From assembly GCA_031415375.1 (NCBI GenBank), contig JANORP010000479.1, positions 1 through 64,000 on the forward strand: a stretch of DNA of 64,000 bases. The letters run 5' to 3'. Below the pieces are notes generated by a model. That model was not told where the DNA came from. It searched no databases and was given only the letters and a program-made list of their open reading frames with translations. The position numbers and the translations under genes are program-made. The DNA is from JADKCL01 sp031415375. Its GTDB lineage: Bacteria; Bacteroidota; Bacteroidia; J057; JADKCL01. The stretch's first letter is position 1. The number at the start of each line of letters is the position of its first letter. Shown piece by piece: positions 53,101 through 61,105 of this stretch.

Positions 53101-56100
53101 TCCCAACCATGCATTCTCGGGAATGGTAATCGTCTGCGCACCACTGGGATTGCCCGGTGGGATATGACAAATCTGGATCGTGCGGGTAGGACAAGCGCCA
53201 CGGGTTGCACCCAAGCTCTGGTAATAGGGCCATACGCTCTCTGAGATGAGCAAGGTCTGATTTTGATAGCAGATCGAGATCAAGTTGCTGGAGCAAGCAC
53301 CTTGCACGTCGCCGTGGCCTTGGTGGGCAGCCCATGCAGATTGCGGGATGGTGATCGTCATCGCACCACTAGGATTGCCTGGCGGGATATGGCAGATCTG
53401 GATTTCCTGTGGTGGGCATGCACCCTGGGTCGCGCCGAGGCTCAGCAATGCCTGCACTGCAGTATTGCTCACGGTCACGGTCTGCCCTTGGTAGCAAAGC
53501 GTAGTCTGTTGCGTGGCACAGGCGCCTTGCACGTCACCATGGCCTTGGTGGGCAGCCCACTGGTTTTCGTTGATCGTCATCGTCACTGGCGCCGTCGGGT
53601 TGCCGGGCGGGATGTGGCAAATCGTGATCTGCCGCGGGGGGCACGCACCTTGGGTGGCTCCGAGATTTTGATAGACGGGCCAAGCGCTTTGCGAAACCGT
53701 CATCGTCTGGCCTTGGTAGCAGATCACCACCATGGTCGTCGAGCAAGGGCCCTGCACGTCGCCATGTGCTTGGTGCGATGCCCAAGCGGTCTCAGGAATG
53801 GTAAGGGTCTGCGCTGCCGCAGGATTGCCCGGCGGGATATGGCAAATGGTCACCGTGCGTGGCGGACATGGCCCTTGGGTAGCACCGAGGTTTTGATAGA
53901 CTGGCCACACCGTCTGCGAAACCGTAATGTTTTGGCCATTGTAGCAGATCGTGAGCTTGGTTCCGGAGCAAGCTCCTTGCACGTCGCCATGCCCCTGGTG
54001 CATGGACCACGCACTCTGCGGGATCGTCATCGTCGCTGCAGCCGCAGGATTGCCCGGCGGGATGTGGCAGATTTGGATATTGGGTTCTTGGCAAGGTCCC
54101 GTGGTGGCACCCATATTTTGGAATGCCCCGAGCGCAGATTGTGAGATCGATATCTGCTGACCTTGGAAGCAAATCGTGACCATGGTCTGTGAACAAGCGC
54201 CTTGGATGTCACCATGACCTTGGTGGCCCAGCCACTGGCTCACAGGGATCGTAAGCGTCTGCACATTTGCGGGATTGGCGGGCGGGATGTGGCAGATGGT
54301 GATCTGCTGCTCGACAGGCTGGGTACAGCTCAGCGACACACTCGCTTGGTCAGTCCCGACACTGTTGGTACCGATGATCGTGAATTGCTCGACGATGCCA
54401 GGCGTGAGCGGCACGTCCATCACAAAGAGCTGGTTCATCGGGTTGAAGGAGTAGTTTTGCGGCGACACCACGCTGTTGCCAAAAAGCACGCGGATGTCTT
54501 GGATCCCATTGATGTTGAAGATCTGCGCCGTCACAATTTGATTGCAGTCGCTGCCTTGATAGACGCCACCCGTAGGGCGCACGATCACGACATCAGGCGG
54601 TGGCAATTGCTGGTAGCAGCGCAGCATCTGGATGTCTGATGCGCGGCCAAACTGGTTGCTGGCGATGATTTCCACGATCGATTCGATGCCCTGCATGAGC
54701 GACACCGTGAGGGTCACTTGGCGCGTGTTGGGATTGTAGGACCAAGCATTGGGGGAGAGTAGCACGCGATCGACATAGACGCTGATGTCATTTTTGCTTT
54801 GCACACCCGTGATCGTAGCGACGACAGTCTGCAAGCAGTTGGGGCTCACGAATGGCGTGATGCTCGGCGTGATGATCACGACACCAGGTAGGTTGGGCTG
54901 CGCTTCTGGGCAGCGCAACATCGCCGTAGCGGTAGCCCGGCCAAATGGCGTCTGTGCAATGAATTCAAAACGATGGTCGCCAGGCGTGAGATCGACATTC
55001 ATGACGACCTCATTGCTGCTAGGATAATACTCGTAATACTGGATCGGCACCTGCAAGCCGTTGTGATAGACAGCAACGTCTTGCTTGCTGCGAATATTAT
55101 AGACAGTGACCTTGATCACACCACGGCAATCGGCCATGATTGCTGGGCAAGCGGTAGGATAGGTCACAAAGATCTGCGGCGGCACACCGGTCGGCTGCGG
55201 ATCGATCGGTATGATGATCGGCGCTTGACAGGTTGCAGAGAAACTCTGCGTCGCATTCGCATAGCGGTTGCGAGCAGTAAGTGTGAAATTATTGATGCCA
55301 GGAGCGAGATTCACCATCGCACTAAATTCGCCGGTGGATTCGTTGAAACTAAAGGAAGCAGGATCAACCGTGGTTCCATTTTGGGTGAAAATGACCAAAG
55401 CCTTGGAATGTACATTGTAAATGCGGGCTTTGACCTCAAACCGACATACACCCGGAACCTCATACGTCGGCCCCGATGGCATGACCATCACGATTGCGGC
55501 ACCATCGCCGCTCGGGGTATAGACATGTGGATCGGTGGGCGTGGTGCTGTGGTAGCTACCGCCGCCAAATAGCCCAAAGTCGAGACTCAGACCTGCATAG
55601 TGGTGGATGTCTTTGTTGTAATTGAAAGCGTTATTATTGGTCGCGGCAAAGCCGTCGAGCAGATCGGTCTGGGGGAAAGTGATCTTCCACTCGGCCGACA
55701 TCGCAAAGTAGCGGCTGAATTCGTAGCCAAAGCCGATGCCGACCGATGGTGCAAACCGCCAATGTGCCCAAGATGGGACGGGCACACGGGTCTCCGAAGT
55801 ACCATCACGCAAGAAATCGAGCTGGGTCCCGACCGACAATATGGAACCATTGCCGATTTGAGACGCATAGTTGTAAGGCGTTGAGCTAAAAAACTCATCA
55901 AAATTGTTTTGCTTGGGTTTGTAGCCCATCACGCCGACGCCACCCCATACATAGAGCAAAATGCCCGTATTGGCGCGCAAGCGATTGGCTTTCAGTAGGA
56001 GCTCAAGGTCCCAATTGGTGGCACTCGTGCGGTGGTTGAGATAGTTTTGGCCACCGGGGAAGTTGAAGTCGGTGGTCGGCTTGAGGTTTTTCCCGTAGGA

Positions 56101-56349
56101 AACGCCCCAGAGGTAGCGTGCACGCAGACCAACGCCGATCAGGCTATGGTCGTTTTCGACGATTGGGACTTCAAAAGTAGCCCCAAATCCGCCGCCGCCT
56201 ATGGTGCGCACATCTGAACTTTGCCATTCGACGCCACCATTCAACCCAAACCGCACTGCGGCTCGCGTTTCTTCTTTGATCTGCGCCTGGGCAAAAAGCC
56301 CACGCGAAATTCCAAGAAACAATAAAAAGAGAGGTAAAAAACGCTTCAT
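50149..56349 (-). CDS. giant outer-membrane protein with CHIPPGNP/HGD repeats
   Basis: This encodes 2066 residues from ATG 56349, where the signal peptide begins (KRFLPLFLLFLGISRGLFAQ); the frame opens 28 codons earlier without a secretory start. Residues about 22-265 form an outer-membrane beta-barrel (AAVRFGLNGGVEW, SLIGVGLRARYLWGVSYG, FAPSVGIGFGYEFSRYFAMSAEWKI, shortened). Four Ig-like modules follow (about 265-680), each ending '...C' with (D/A)(V/I)xV(Y/F)xxG. Then come 17 tandem repeats of about 75 residues and a final half repeat after a Gly/Lys/Pro linker. Each repeat has half A, ITICHIPPGNPxxPQTLTIP..AW..H..HGD.QGAC, and half B, a related but degraded copy (ICxxGQ...VP..AW..YQ..GATQGPCP). 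No T9SS tail is present. An OmpA-like layout would put the repeats in the periplasm, but surface display is possible. Conserved Cys and His suggest metal binding or disulfides. Confidence 0.85.
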   Translation of the reverse strand: MKRFLPLFLLFLGISRGLFAQAQIKEETRAAVRFGLNGGVEWQSSDVRTIGGGGFGATFEVPIVENDHSLIGVGLRARYLWGVSYGKNLKPTTDFNFPGGQNYLNHRTSATNWDLELLLKANRLRANTGILLYVWGGVGVMGYKPKQNNFDEFFSSTPYNYASQIGNGSILSVGTQLDFLRDGTSETRVPVPSWAHWRFAPSVGIGFGYEFSRYFAMSAEWKITFPQTDLLDGFAATNNNAFNYNKDIHHYAGLSLDFGLFGGGSYHSTTPTDPHVYTPSGDGAAIVMVMPSGPTYEVPGVCRFEVKARIYNVHSKALVIFTQNGTTVDPASFSFNESTGEFSAMVNLAPGINNFTLTARNRYANATQSFSATCQAPIIIPIDPQPTGVPPQIFVTYPTACPAIMADCRGVIKVTVYNIRSKQDVAVYHNGLQVPIQYYEYYPSSNEVVMNVDLTPGDHRFEFIAQTPFGRATATAMLRCPEAQPNLPGVVIITPSITPFVSPNCLQTVVATITGVQSKNDISVYVDRVLLSPNAWSYNPNTRQVTLTVSLMQGIESIVEIIASNQFGRASDIQMLRCYQQLPPPDVVIVRPTGGVYQGSDCNQIVTAQIFNINGIQDIRVLFGNSVVSPQNYSFNPMNQLFVMDVPLTPGIVEQFTIIGTNSVGTDQASVSLSCTQPVEQQITICHIPPANPANVQTLTIPVSQWLGHQGHGDIQGACSQTMVTICFQGQQISISQSALGAFQNMGATTGPCQEPNIQICHIPPGNPAAAATMTIPQSAWSMHQGHGDVQGACSGTKLTICYNGQNITVSQTVWPVYQNLGATQGPCPPRTVTICHIPPGNPAAAQTLTIPETAWASHQAHGDVQGPCSTTMVVICYQGQTMTVSQSAWPVYQNLGATQGACPPRQITICHIPPGNPTAPVTMTINENQWAAHQGHGDVQGACATQQTTLCYQGQTVTVSNTAVQALLSLGATQGACPPQEIQICHIPPGNPSGAMTITIPQSAWAAHQGHGDVQGACSSNLISICYQNQTLLISESVWPYYQSLGATRGACPTRTIQICHIPPGNPSGAQTITIPENAWLGHQSHGDTQGACNMTPMTICYREGDSRTGQTLQIPTAAWPAYQALGATQGPCPVQSITICHIPPGSPNSPQTLTIPMTEWPSHQAHGDVQGTCDMSTVTICHVGTTRGQSTTMQIPRASLAYHLSHGDTEGPCPDPEITICHIPPGNPGNPQTLTIPQSAWAAHQAHGDTQGACNLTPVQICIDGQTMSVPQAAWPSYQSQGATQGPCPVQEITICHIPPGDPSHPQTIVIPQSAWASHQSHGDTQGACNMTMVVICLNGREVQVPRASLQVYLTQGAIEGDCPQENEITICHIPPGNPGNPQTISIPQSAWPAHQGHGDTQGACNMTPITICFNDQTITVPTAAWPSYQSQGATQGACPEPQIVICHIPPGDPSHPQTITIPQSAWASHQAHGDTRGACNMTMIRICLNGQDLNVPTASWAVYQSQGAVQGECPEADITICHVPPGDPSHPQTLTIAPSAWPAHQAHGDQQGACNMTPMRICYNNQEINIPTSSWAAYQALGAQQGDCPEQQLTICHIPPGNPGNPQTITVPASAWPAHQAHGDTQGACNTTPVTICVDGQTMTVPTAAWPAYQSQGATQGPCPEPQLTICHIPPGNPRNPQTLTIPQSAWAAHQGHGDTQGACNMGGMTICLNGETMNITNATFNYYQLQGATQGPCPEVDITICHIPPGNPDNPQTISVPPSAWPAHQAHGDTQGACNMTMMSICADGNTRQIPTAAWPYYQSQGWIQGPCPSQGITICHIPPGNPENPQTLTIPQNAWPAHQAHGDTQGACNMTLMSICIDGQNMNVPSSSWAAYQSQGATQGPCPEARITICHIPPGDPLHPQTIEIAESAWAGHQSHRDVVGACNLQQITICYQNQTILIPIVSWPIYQEQGATQGACLEGDQGRSNGGGKPVDGGVKPIDGGGKPAVVPVGGKTGVVDGKGAVKQPVVAKIVICHIPPENPKAPVTLEIPATDWAVHAKHGDKQGACPPVSGKVVPK
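50150..54307 (-). repeat. coding tandem repeat, ~225-base period
   Basis: Seventeen full units of about 225 bases, plus a half unit at the 3' end, encode the CHIPPGNP repeats of the giant protein. Units 8-16 (downstream in the protein) are most alike, and units 1-5 more diverged, which points to recent expansion of the later block. Unit 17 carries HRD instead of HGD. Unit 7 keeps CH and HLSHGD in its second half. Confidence 0.85.
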
Positions 56350-56688
56350 AAACTTAATTGGTCTCGATGATTTCCGTAGGCAACGCCATAAGCGTTCCAA
56401 AAAAGACATTCTACCCTGAGAAACGCCTTGCAATCGTAATTGGCTCGCAAATTAGCTAAAAATTGTGTGCAATCGATATGGAACCGTAACTTTCAACCTG
56501 TCTGATTTAATATACGTAATGGTCATTCTCAGTGGTCACTTTTCTATTCACCTCAGCTAGCTTGCGGCCCATCTCAAGGATTCATCTGGCAGGGCCTAGA
56601 CCTGCATTGAAGGGTTGCATGCAATTGCCAATAGGATCAAGCGAAAGCTAGATTGAGCGGCAATCCATTGAATCTGCTATATTGCAGC
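56350..56688. other. gene-free divergent promoter region
   Basis: This interval lies between the divergent giant repeat gene and the SHOCT-like gene. It is AT-rich around 56430-56530 and holds no credible frame or strong hairpin. Confidence 0.45.
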
Positions 56689-57192
56689 ATGATTTCACAT
56701 GAATTGAAAGCCCAGGCCACGCTGGCCTACCACAACTGGAAGATGCGCAGTCCGGAAACATTTCCTTCCATCAGCGAGGAGGTCTTCATCCTGAAGTTTG
56801 AGGAGCTGCAAGCCACACACAACCGTGGGTTGATGAAGCGCACAGAGTTTGACCAGCGCATCGACGAGTTGTTGCGCAATCCGGGCATGGCCCTGAGCAT
56901 CACCCATTTCACGCCACAAGAGAGACCGACTGAGACGCTGTTGCGCGAGCTCGAACACCTCAAAAAATCAGGCATCTTGAACGATGAGGAATTTGAAACA
57001 CGCAAGGGCGAGTTGTTTTTCCAACGCGGTGTGGAGGAAGGGCAGCCAGCGGTGACGGCTGCAAGCCATCCTAGCGGCGAAAATCCTGATCAGGTCAAGG
57101 CCCGCCTTGCAGGCTATTTGGAGGAATTGCTGCGCGCCGGCATCATGAGCCATACCGAATATGCGATGGCCCAACAGCGGCTCAAAGCGTGA
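56689..57192 (+). CDS. SHOCT-like domain protein
   Basis: This encodes 167 residues from ATG 56689 (a TTG opens the frame 12 codons earlier). No signal peptide or membrane helix is present. Two short helical hairpins of the SHOCT type are visible: LLRELEHLKKSGILNDEEFETRKGEL (about 84-110) and the last 30 residues ARLAGYLEELLRAGIMSHTEYAMAQQRL (each cut to the motif). A third, weaker one is near residues 40-65 (LQATHNRGLMKRTEFDQRIDELL). SHOCT units usually end larger proteins and mediate oligomer contacts; a protein made mainly of them is uncommon. The next gene starts ten bases after the stop, so the two form an operon. Confidence 0.65.
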   Translation: MISHELKAQATLAYHNWKMRSPETFPSISEEVFILKFEELQATHNRGLMKRTEFDQRIDELLRNPGMALSITHFTPQERPTETLLRELEHLKKSGILNDEEFETRKGELFFQRGVEEGQPAVTAASHPSGENPDQVKARLAGYLEELLRAGIMSHTEYAMAQQRLKA

Positions 57193-57202
57193 CCAGCGAC
57201 AG

Positions 57203-57865
57203 ATGACGGCTTTTGAGATTGTCTGCCTAGGGCTGGAAACACCTGCCGATGCCCATTTCAGAGAGGCGATGCGTCCGGAATTGCAACGTCGCCTACTGGA
57301 ATGCACCGCTGATGACTGGGAACTGTTGCTTGTTGAATGGCCGCGCCGCCCGGTCGCTTGGTGCGGGCAGCTCGTCGATGTTTTGTCGCCGAGCAAGCAT
57401 GGGCGCGCAGCGCTCGCGCTCTTGCTTGCACTCACAGTCGAGGGCCCAGTCGCTTGCATGGACGATGCCGCCCAAAAACTCATCGCCAGCCAGGCCCTCA
57501 ATGCCACCGAACGCGCACTCGTCTCCACAGCGCTCACGACCCGTGGTCTCGACGGCCTCGGCCGACTCGCATTCAATCGTCGTGAAGATTTGCTGATGGC
57601 CTTCGGTCAACCAACCCAAGGACCGAGCATTCAGGAGGCTTGCGAATTTGCAGCAGATCACCGTGCAGCTTTGACGGAGAGTGTGATGGCAGCTTGCTAT
57701 TATTGCCAGACAGTCTTTCCTGCGAGTCTCATCAGTGAATTCACTGATGGTCAGCAGACTGCACTCTGCCCATATTGTGGCACAGACGCTGTCTTGCCAT
57801 CTGCTGCCGGCTATGACTTCACTGCGGCTGGTTTGCAAGCGCTGAACGAATTTTGGTTCATTTAG
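57203..57865 (+). CDS. cytoplasmic protein with C-terminal zinc ribbon
   Basis: This encodes 220 residues, starting at ATG 57203 (an ATG 14 codons earlier lies inside the SHOCT gene). The first 150 residues are helical and unassigned (ADDWELLLVEWPRRPVAWCGQLVDVL; HGRAALALLLALTVEGPVA, shortened). The C-terminus has a ribbon CYYCQTVFPASLISEFTDG...TALCPYCGTDAVLP, followed by GLQALNEFWF. This 'C.YC...(I)..(F)xD....A.CP.CG.D..(L)' ending is widespread in small cytoplasmic proteins of many bacteria, but its role is not known to me. It is co-transcribed with the SHOCT-like gene. Confidence 0.65.
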   Translation: MTAFEIVCLGLETPADAHFREAMRPELQRRLLECTADDWELLLVEWPRRPVAWCGQLVDVLSPSKHGRAALALLLALTVEGPVACMDDAAQKLIASQALNATERALVSTALTTRGLDGLGRLAFNRREDLLMAFGQPTQGPSIQEACEFAADHRAALTESVMAACYYCQTVFPASLISEFTDGQQTALCPYCGTDAVLPSAAGYDFTAAGLQALNEFWFI

Positions 57866-58076
57866 GGATGCACAAGGCTCACAGGAATCATCCAAGGCAC
57901 ATCGATGCAGCAATCTTCCTGCCAAAAATATTTTTAGGCAACAATCTCACAAAATGCTGGCGCTGTCGTATATGATGCTAACCGCAAATGTCCTCCCCGA
58001 AAAAATTGTTGCCCCAGTGGCAAGGCCATTGGTTTCCATTTGGCTGATTTCGATTTCTTCTTAAATTGGCTCAGAG

Positions 58077-58766
58077 ATGTCACGCAAAATATTCATCAGC
58101 TACCGCCGTTCAGACTCTGCCGATTTCTCGGTGGCGCTGTACAATGAGCTGCGTGGATACTATGACGAATCCTTCATTTTCAAGGACATCAATACCATCC
58201 AGCCAGGTCAGCAATTTGCTGAGGTGCTCGAGAATGCGCTGGACCACTGCGCAGTGGTGCTCGTGGTGATCGGCCCGACCTGGCTCACGGTGAGCGGGGC
58301 GCGCTTGTTTGAGGAGCATGATTGGGTGCGCCAAGAGATCGCCAGGGCACTCGCCCGCAACCTGCGGGTGATCCCGATCCTCGCCAACGGCACCAAAATG
58401 CCCAAAACCGAGGAGCTGCCAGATGATCTTCATGGCTTGTGCAAACGCCAAGCCCTCGAGATTGACAACCAACGTTTTGAATATGACGTAGCACAGTTGT
58501 GCAGGGCCATCCAAGATTTGGTTCCTTCCAAAAAACGAAGGGTGGCACCTGCAGGCAGCTCATACTGGGACAATGCTTTCAAGGCCATATTGCTCCTGTT
58601 CATGCTGGCTAGCATAGGTCTCATCGTATGGGCCTGGCTGGGAAGCGAGGGGCAATTCACTGAAAAAATCACGATGTCACTGCTTGGACTAGGTGGCATG
58701 GCTGGGGGCTGGGCTGCTTTTACGCGTCAGCGATGGATAGAATTGAGGGCCCATCAAATCGAATAA
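58077..58766 (+). CDS. TIR-domain protein with C-terminal transmembrane helices
   Basis: This encodes 229 residues. The TIR domain (1-145) is clear: KIFISYRRSDSADFSVALYNEL, FKDINTIQPGQQF, VVLVVIGPTWL and FEEHDWVRQEIARAL, with the Glu of the WVRxE motif in the position of the NADase catalytic residue. Two hydrophobic helices follow (about 163-185, AFKAILLLFMLASIGLIVWAW; 197-215, MSLLGLGGMAGGWAAF), so TIR is held at the inner membrane with the domain in the cytoplasm. The next gene begins three bases after the stop and encodes a single-pass coiled-coil protein. Membrane-bound TIRs occur in bacterial signalling and in antiphage systems. The function here is unproved. Confidence 0.85.
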   Translation: MSRKIFISYRRSDSADFSVALYNELRGYYDESFIFKDINTIQPGQQFAEVLENALDHCAVVLVVIGPTWLTVSGARLFEEHDWVRQEIARALARNLRVIPILANGTKMPKTEELPDDLHGLCKRQALEIDNQRFEYDVAQLCRAIQDLVPSKKRRVAPAGSSYWDNAFKAILLLFMLASIGLIVWAWLGSEGQFTEKITMSLLGLGGMAGGWAAFTRQRWIELRAHQIE

Positions 58767-58768
58767 GA

Positions 58769-59461
58769 ATGACTCTACACGGAAAATTTGGAGACCCAAA
58801 AACTGAACGCGACATCCTGTCTGCCAAACGATTCAATTTTGCATCGCTGGTGGTGCTGATCATGGCCATCGTCGCCGCTTTTTTTATGTATCTGCAGCTG
58901 ATTTCCCAGCAGCGTGAATTGGAAGTGAAGACGCAACAACTGGCAGACAGCACGGCCCACCTGCGCAGGATCAGAGGTGAACTGGAGGAGGCCCAGCGGT
59001 CGCTGGCTATGCGCGAACAACGCATGGAGATGCAATTGGAAAATCTCAGCAACAGCGTCGAGCAGAGACAGTTCGACAGTGCCTTGGTGCAAGCCACGGC
59101 GATCAGCTCGCAGCTGGCTCGCAAGGACAGCACGGGACTCACCTTCATCAACTTCTATGCTTGGCAGCCGCAATCCAGCATCCTCTCAACCATCAAATCC
59201 TACCTCGCTGCACCAGAGTTCATCCTCGTGAAGCAGGAAACCCTGCAAGAGCTGCCCGATTGGATGGGCAAAAAGTCTGCCGTGTATTATTATTCCAAGA
59301 CCGCCGCTTCCAAGGCAGAGACCATTGCGAAACAACTCAGCGCCATGTCGGGGAGTTCCTTTGAAGCCCTGCGCGGCGATGCCCAAAATGCGCCGCAAAA
59401 TGGGCACCACGAATGGATACATATTCATTACCTTGGCGGCAGTTCGTATTTGCGTAAATGA
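58769..59461 (+). CDS. single-pass membrane protein with periplasmic coiled coil, TIR partner
   Basis: This encodes 230 residues from ATG 58769 (an ATG at 58733 lies inside the TIR gene). A cytoplasmic start of about 20 residues is followed by one helix (FASLVVLIMAIVAAFFMYLQLI) and a long coiled coil (QQRELEVKTQQLADSTAHLRRIRGELEEAQRSLAMREQRMEM region, about 45-100). The C-terminal globular part (about 115-230) contains SAVYYYSKTAASKAETIAKQLSAMSG and ends HHEWIHIHYLGG, which resembles LytR_C or SPOR-like folds. Its tight coupling to the TIR gene (three-base gap) and its own overlap with the next gene (ATGA) point to one co-translated unit. It may sense an envelope signal and relay it to the TIR domain. 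Confidence 0.7.
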   Translation: MTLHGKFGDPKTERDILSAKRFNFASLVVLIMAIVAAFFMYLQLISQQRELEVKTQQLADSTAHLRRIRGELEEAQRSLAMREQRMEMQLENLSNSVEQRQFDSALVQATAISSQLARKDSTGLTFINFYAWQPQSSILSTIKSYLAAPEFILVKQETLQELPDWMGKKSAVYYYSKTAASKAETIAKQLSAMSGSSFEALRGDAQNAPQNGHHEWIHIHYLGGSSYLRK

Positions 59462-61002
59462 ATGTAGCGTCTCCAAGCCTGTCCCCTTCTCGCAAGCTCC
59501 CGCTTTGGGTGTGGTGCCTGCTTGCGTGCAGCAGCCTCGTTCTCCTATCCTACACCTGCTATCGCGCAGCGGTGGTCACCCTCACATTTGATGAGATCTG
59601 GAGCTTGAATGCTTATGCCAAGGCTAGCTGGGCCAACATCTTGGCTTTCAAACCCCTGAGCGCCAACAATCATATCGGGAATAGCCTGCTCATGAAGCTA
59701 TGTTTGCAAGCTTTTGGCGACTCCGCACTGAGCCTGCGGCTCCCCAACTTGCTAGCCCATGGAATCTTCCTTGCCTACGCCATCGCTATGGCCCGGCGAC
59801 TGCGCCAAGGCGTATGGGTTCTGCTCGCTTTTTTCCTTTTGAATTTCCATCCCTACCTGCTGGATTTTTTTTCGTTGGCACGGGGCTATGGGTTGGCCAT
59901 GGCCATGGTCATGGCTGCCTTGTACCACCTGTTTGCCTTTCGGGAGAATGCCTTTTCTCGCCATATCATTTCCAATATCATTTTTGCGGGTCTATCGGTG
60001 GTCTTCAACTTGTCTTTCCTTCATTTTTTTGTGGCCAACGCCTTGGTGATGGTGCTCCTCATTTACAGCCATTCTCATGCCTGGAATGTCGATTTGCGGC
60101 AAGCGATTGTCTCGATGCTGAAGCGGCTAGCGCCGCTGCTCATCGTCTCGCTAGCACTTTACCTTTTCTTGCGCAAGCCGGTGCAAGCCTTGGTTGCTGC
60201 AAATGAACTCTATTATGGCGGCCACAGCGGTTTCTGGAGCGACACCGTCACGACCCTAGCCCACGCATTGCTCTACAAGATCGACTACTGGCACCAAGAC
60301 CTGGATTTGCTATTGAAATTTGGGCTGGGCAGCCTCTTCTGCATGTTTATTGCATTTGGGATCGAGCTGTCTGAGCGGCAATGGAAGTGGCGCGAATCCC
60401 CGGGTATGCTCACATTGATGCTCATGCTCGTGCCTACGGTGACCTGCACCGTGCAACATTTCACAGTGGGCAGTCCATTTCTCATTTACCGCACCGCATT
60501 GTTTCTATTGCCGATCTATATGCTCGGCCTCGTCTGGCTGCTGCGCACGATTGCCAAGGTTCCTGCCTTTCGCAAAGGCGTGATCGCCGTGTCCCTGCTC
60601 ATCACCGCCATGCTCAGTATCCATAATTTTTGCGCCCTCAATCTCACGCATTGCGCTGAGTGGTCCACCGATGCAGACACCGCCACGATGTTGCAGGATT
60701 TGAAGGCCGACCGGCTGCGGCGCGGCATCTCAGGCCCGAGCACCCTGGGGATGAGCTGGCAATTGAGGCCCGGCACCAATTATTACAGAACCCATCAACA
60801 TTTGGATTGGCTGCCCGAGATTCCACAAGCTAGCTGTCCTGCAGGGATGGATTATTATTTCCTACTAGGCGGCGAATGGACGTGCAAGTTGCCCGTTGCG
60901 CCATCGGCGACCGGGGAATGCGCTGGCTGTACACTCATCCAAAGTTACCCGATCTCCAACACGACCTTGTGGCGCGTGGCGCCTACAGCAATCGCCGATT
61001 GA
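59458..61002 (+). CDS. GT39-like polytopic glycosyltransferase
   Basis: This encodes 514 residues with about ten transmembrane helices. An acidic loop motif TFDEIWS (about residues 41-47) lies after the first helix, as in protein O-mannosyltransferase/ArnT-type GT39 enzymes, where the Asp binds the polyprenyl-linked sugar donor. The second loop has NNHIGNSLLMKL. The C-terminal 120 residues are soluble, with Cys pairs (SCPAGMDYY, WTCKLP, GECAGCTL) that suit the periplasm. It would move sugars from a lipid carrier to protein or lipid A at the outer face of the inner membrane. Its start overlaps the coiled-coil gene by four bases, so it is the third gene of the TIR operon. Confidence 0.75.
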   Translation: MNVASPSLSPSRKLPLWVWCLLACSSLVLLSYTCYRAAVVTLTFDEIWSLNAYAKASWANILAFKPLSANNHIGNSLLMKLCLQAFGDSALSLRLPNLLAHGIFLAYAIAMARRLRQGVWVLLAFFLLNFHPYLLDFFSLARGYGLAMAMVMAALYHLFAFRENAFSRHIISNIIFAGLSVVFNLSFLHFFVANALVMVLLIYSHSHAWNVDLRQAIVSMLKRLAPLLIVSLALYLFLRKPVQALVAANELYYGGHSGFWSDTVTTLAHALLYKIDYWHQDLDLLLKFGLGSLFCMFIAFGIELSERQWKWRESPGMLTLMLMLVPTVTCTVQHFTVGSPFLIYRTALFLLPIYMLGLVWLLRTIAKVPAFRKGVIAVSLLITAMLSIHNFCALNLTHCAEWSTDADTATMLQDLKADRLRRGISGPSTLGMSWQLRPGTNYYRTHQHLDWLPEIPQASCPAGMDYYFLLGGEWTCKLPVAPSATGECAGCTLIQSYPISNTTLWRVAPTAIAD

Positions 61003-61105
61003 GGGTAGCGAATTGGAAAAGCATCGGCACCGATCGCAACCCTATTCTCCGCTCGATCAATTTTTGGGAATGTCCATCCTGCCGCTCAGAAACCGCAGCA
61101 TCTAC

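Noticed and set aside
50929..54144. Long plus-strand frames (336, 253 and 293 codons) opposite the giant repeat gene
   Set aside because: They arise because the repeated DNA unit happens to lack stops in that frame. Their translations are Arg/His-rich with no motif, and the minus-strand frame has a signal peptide, barrel and conserved repeats.
50150..54307. Regular spaced repeats that could suggest a CRISPR array
   Set aside because: The period is about 225 bases, it stays in frame, and it encodes conserved protein repeats. No short repeat/unique spacer pattern or cas gene is present.
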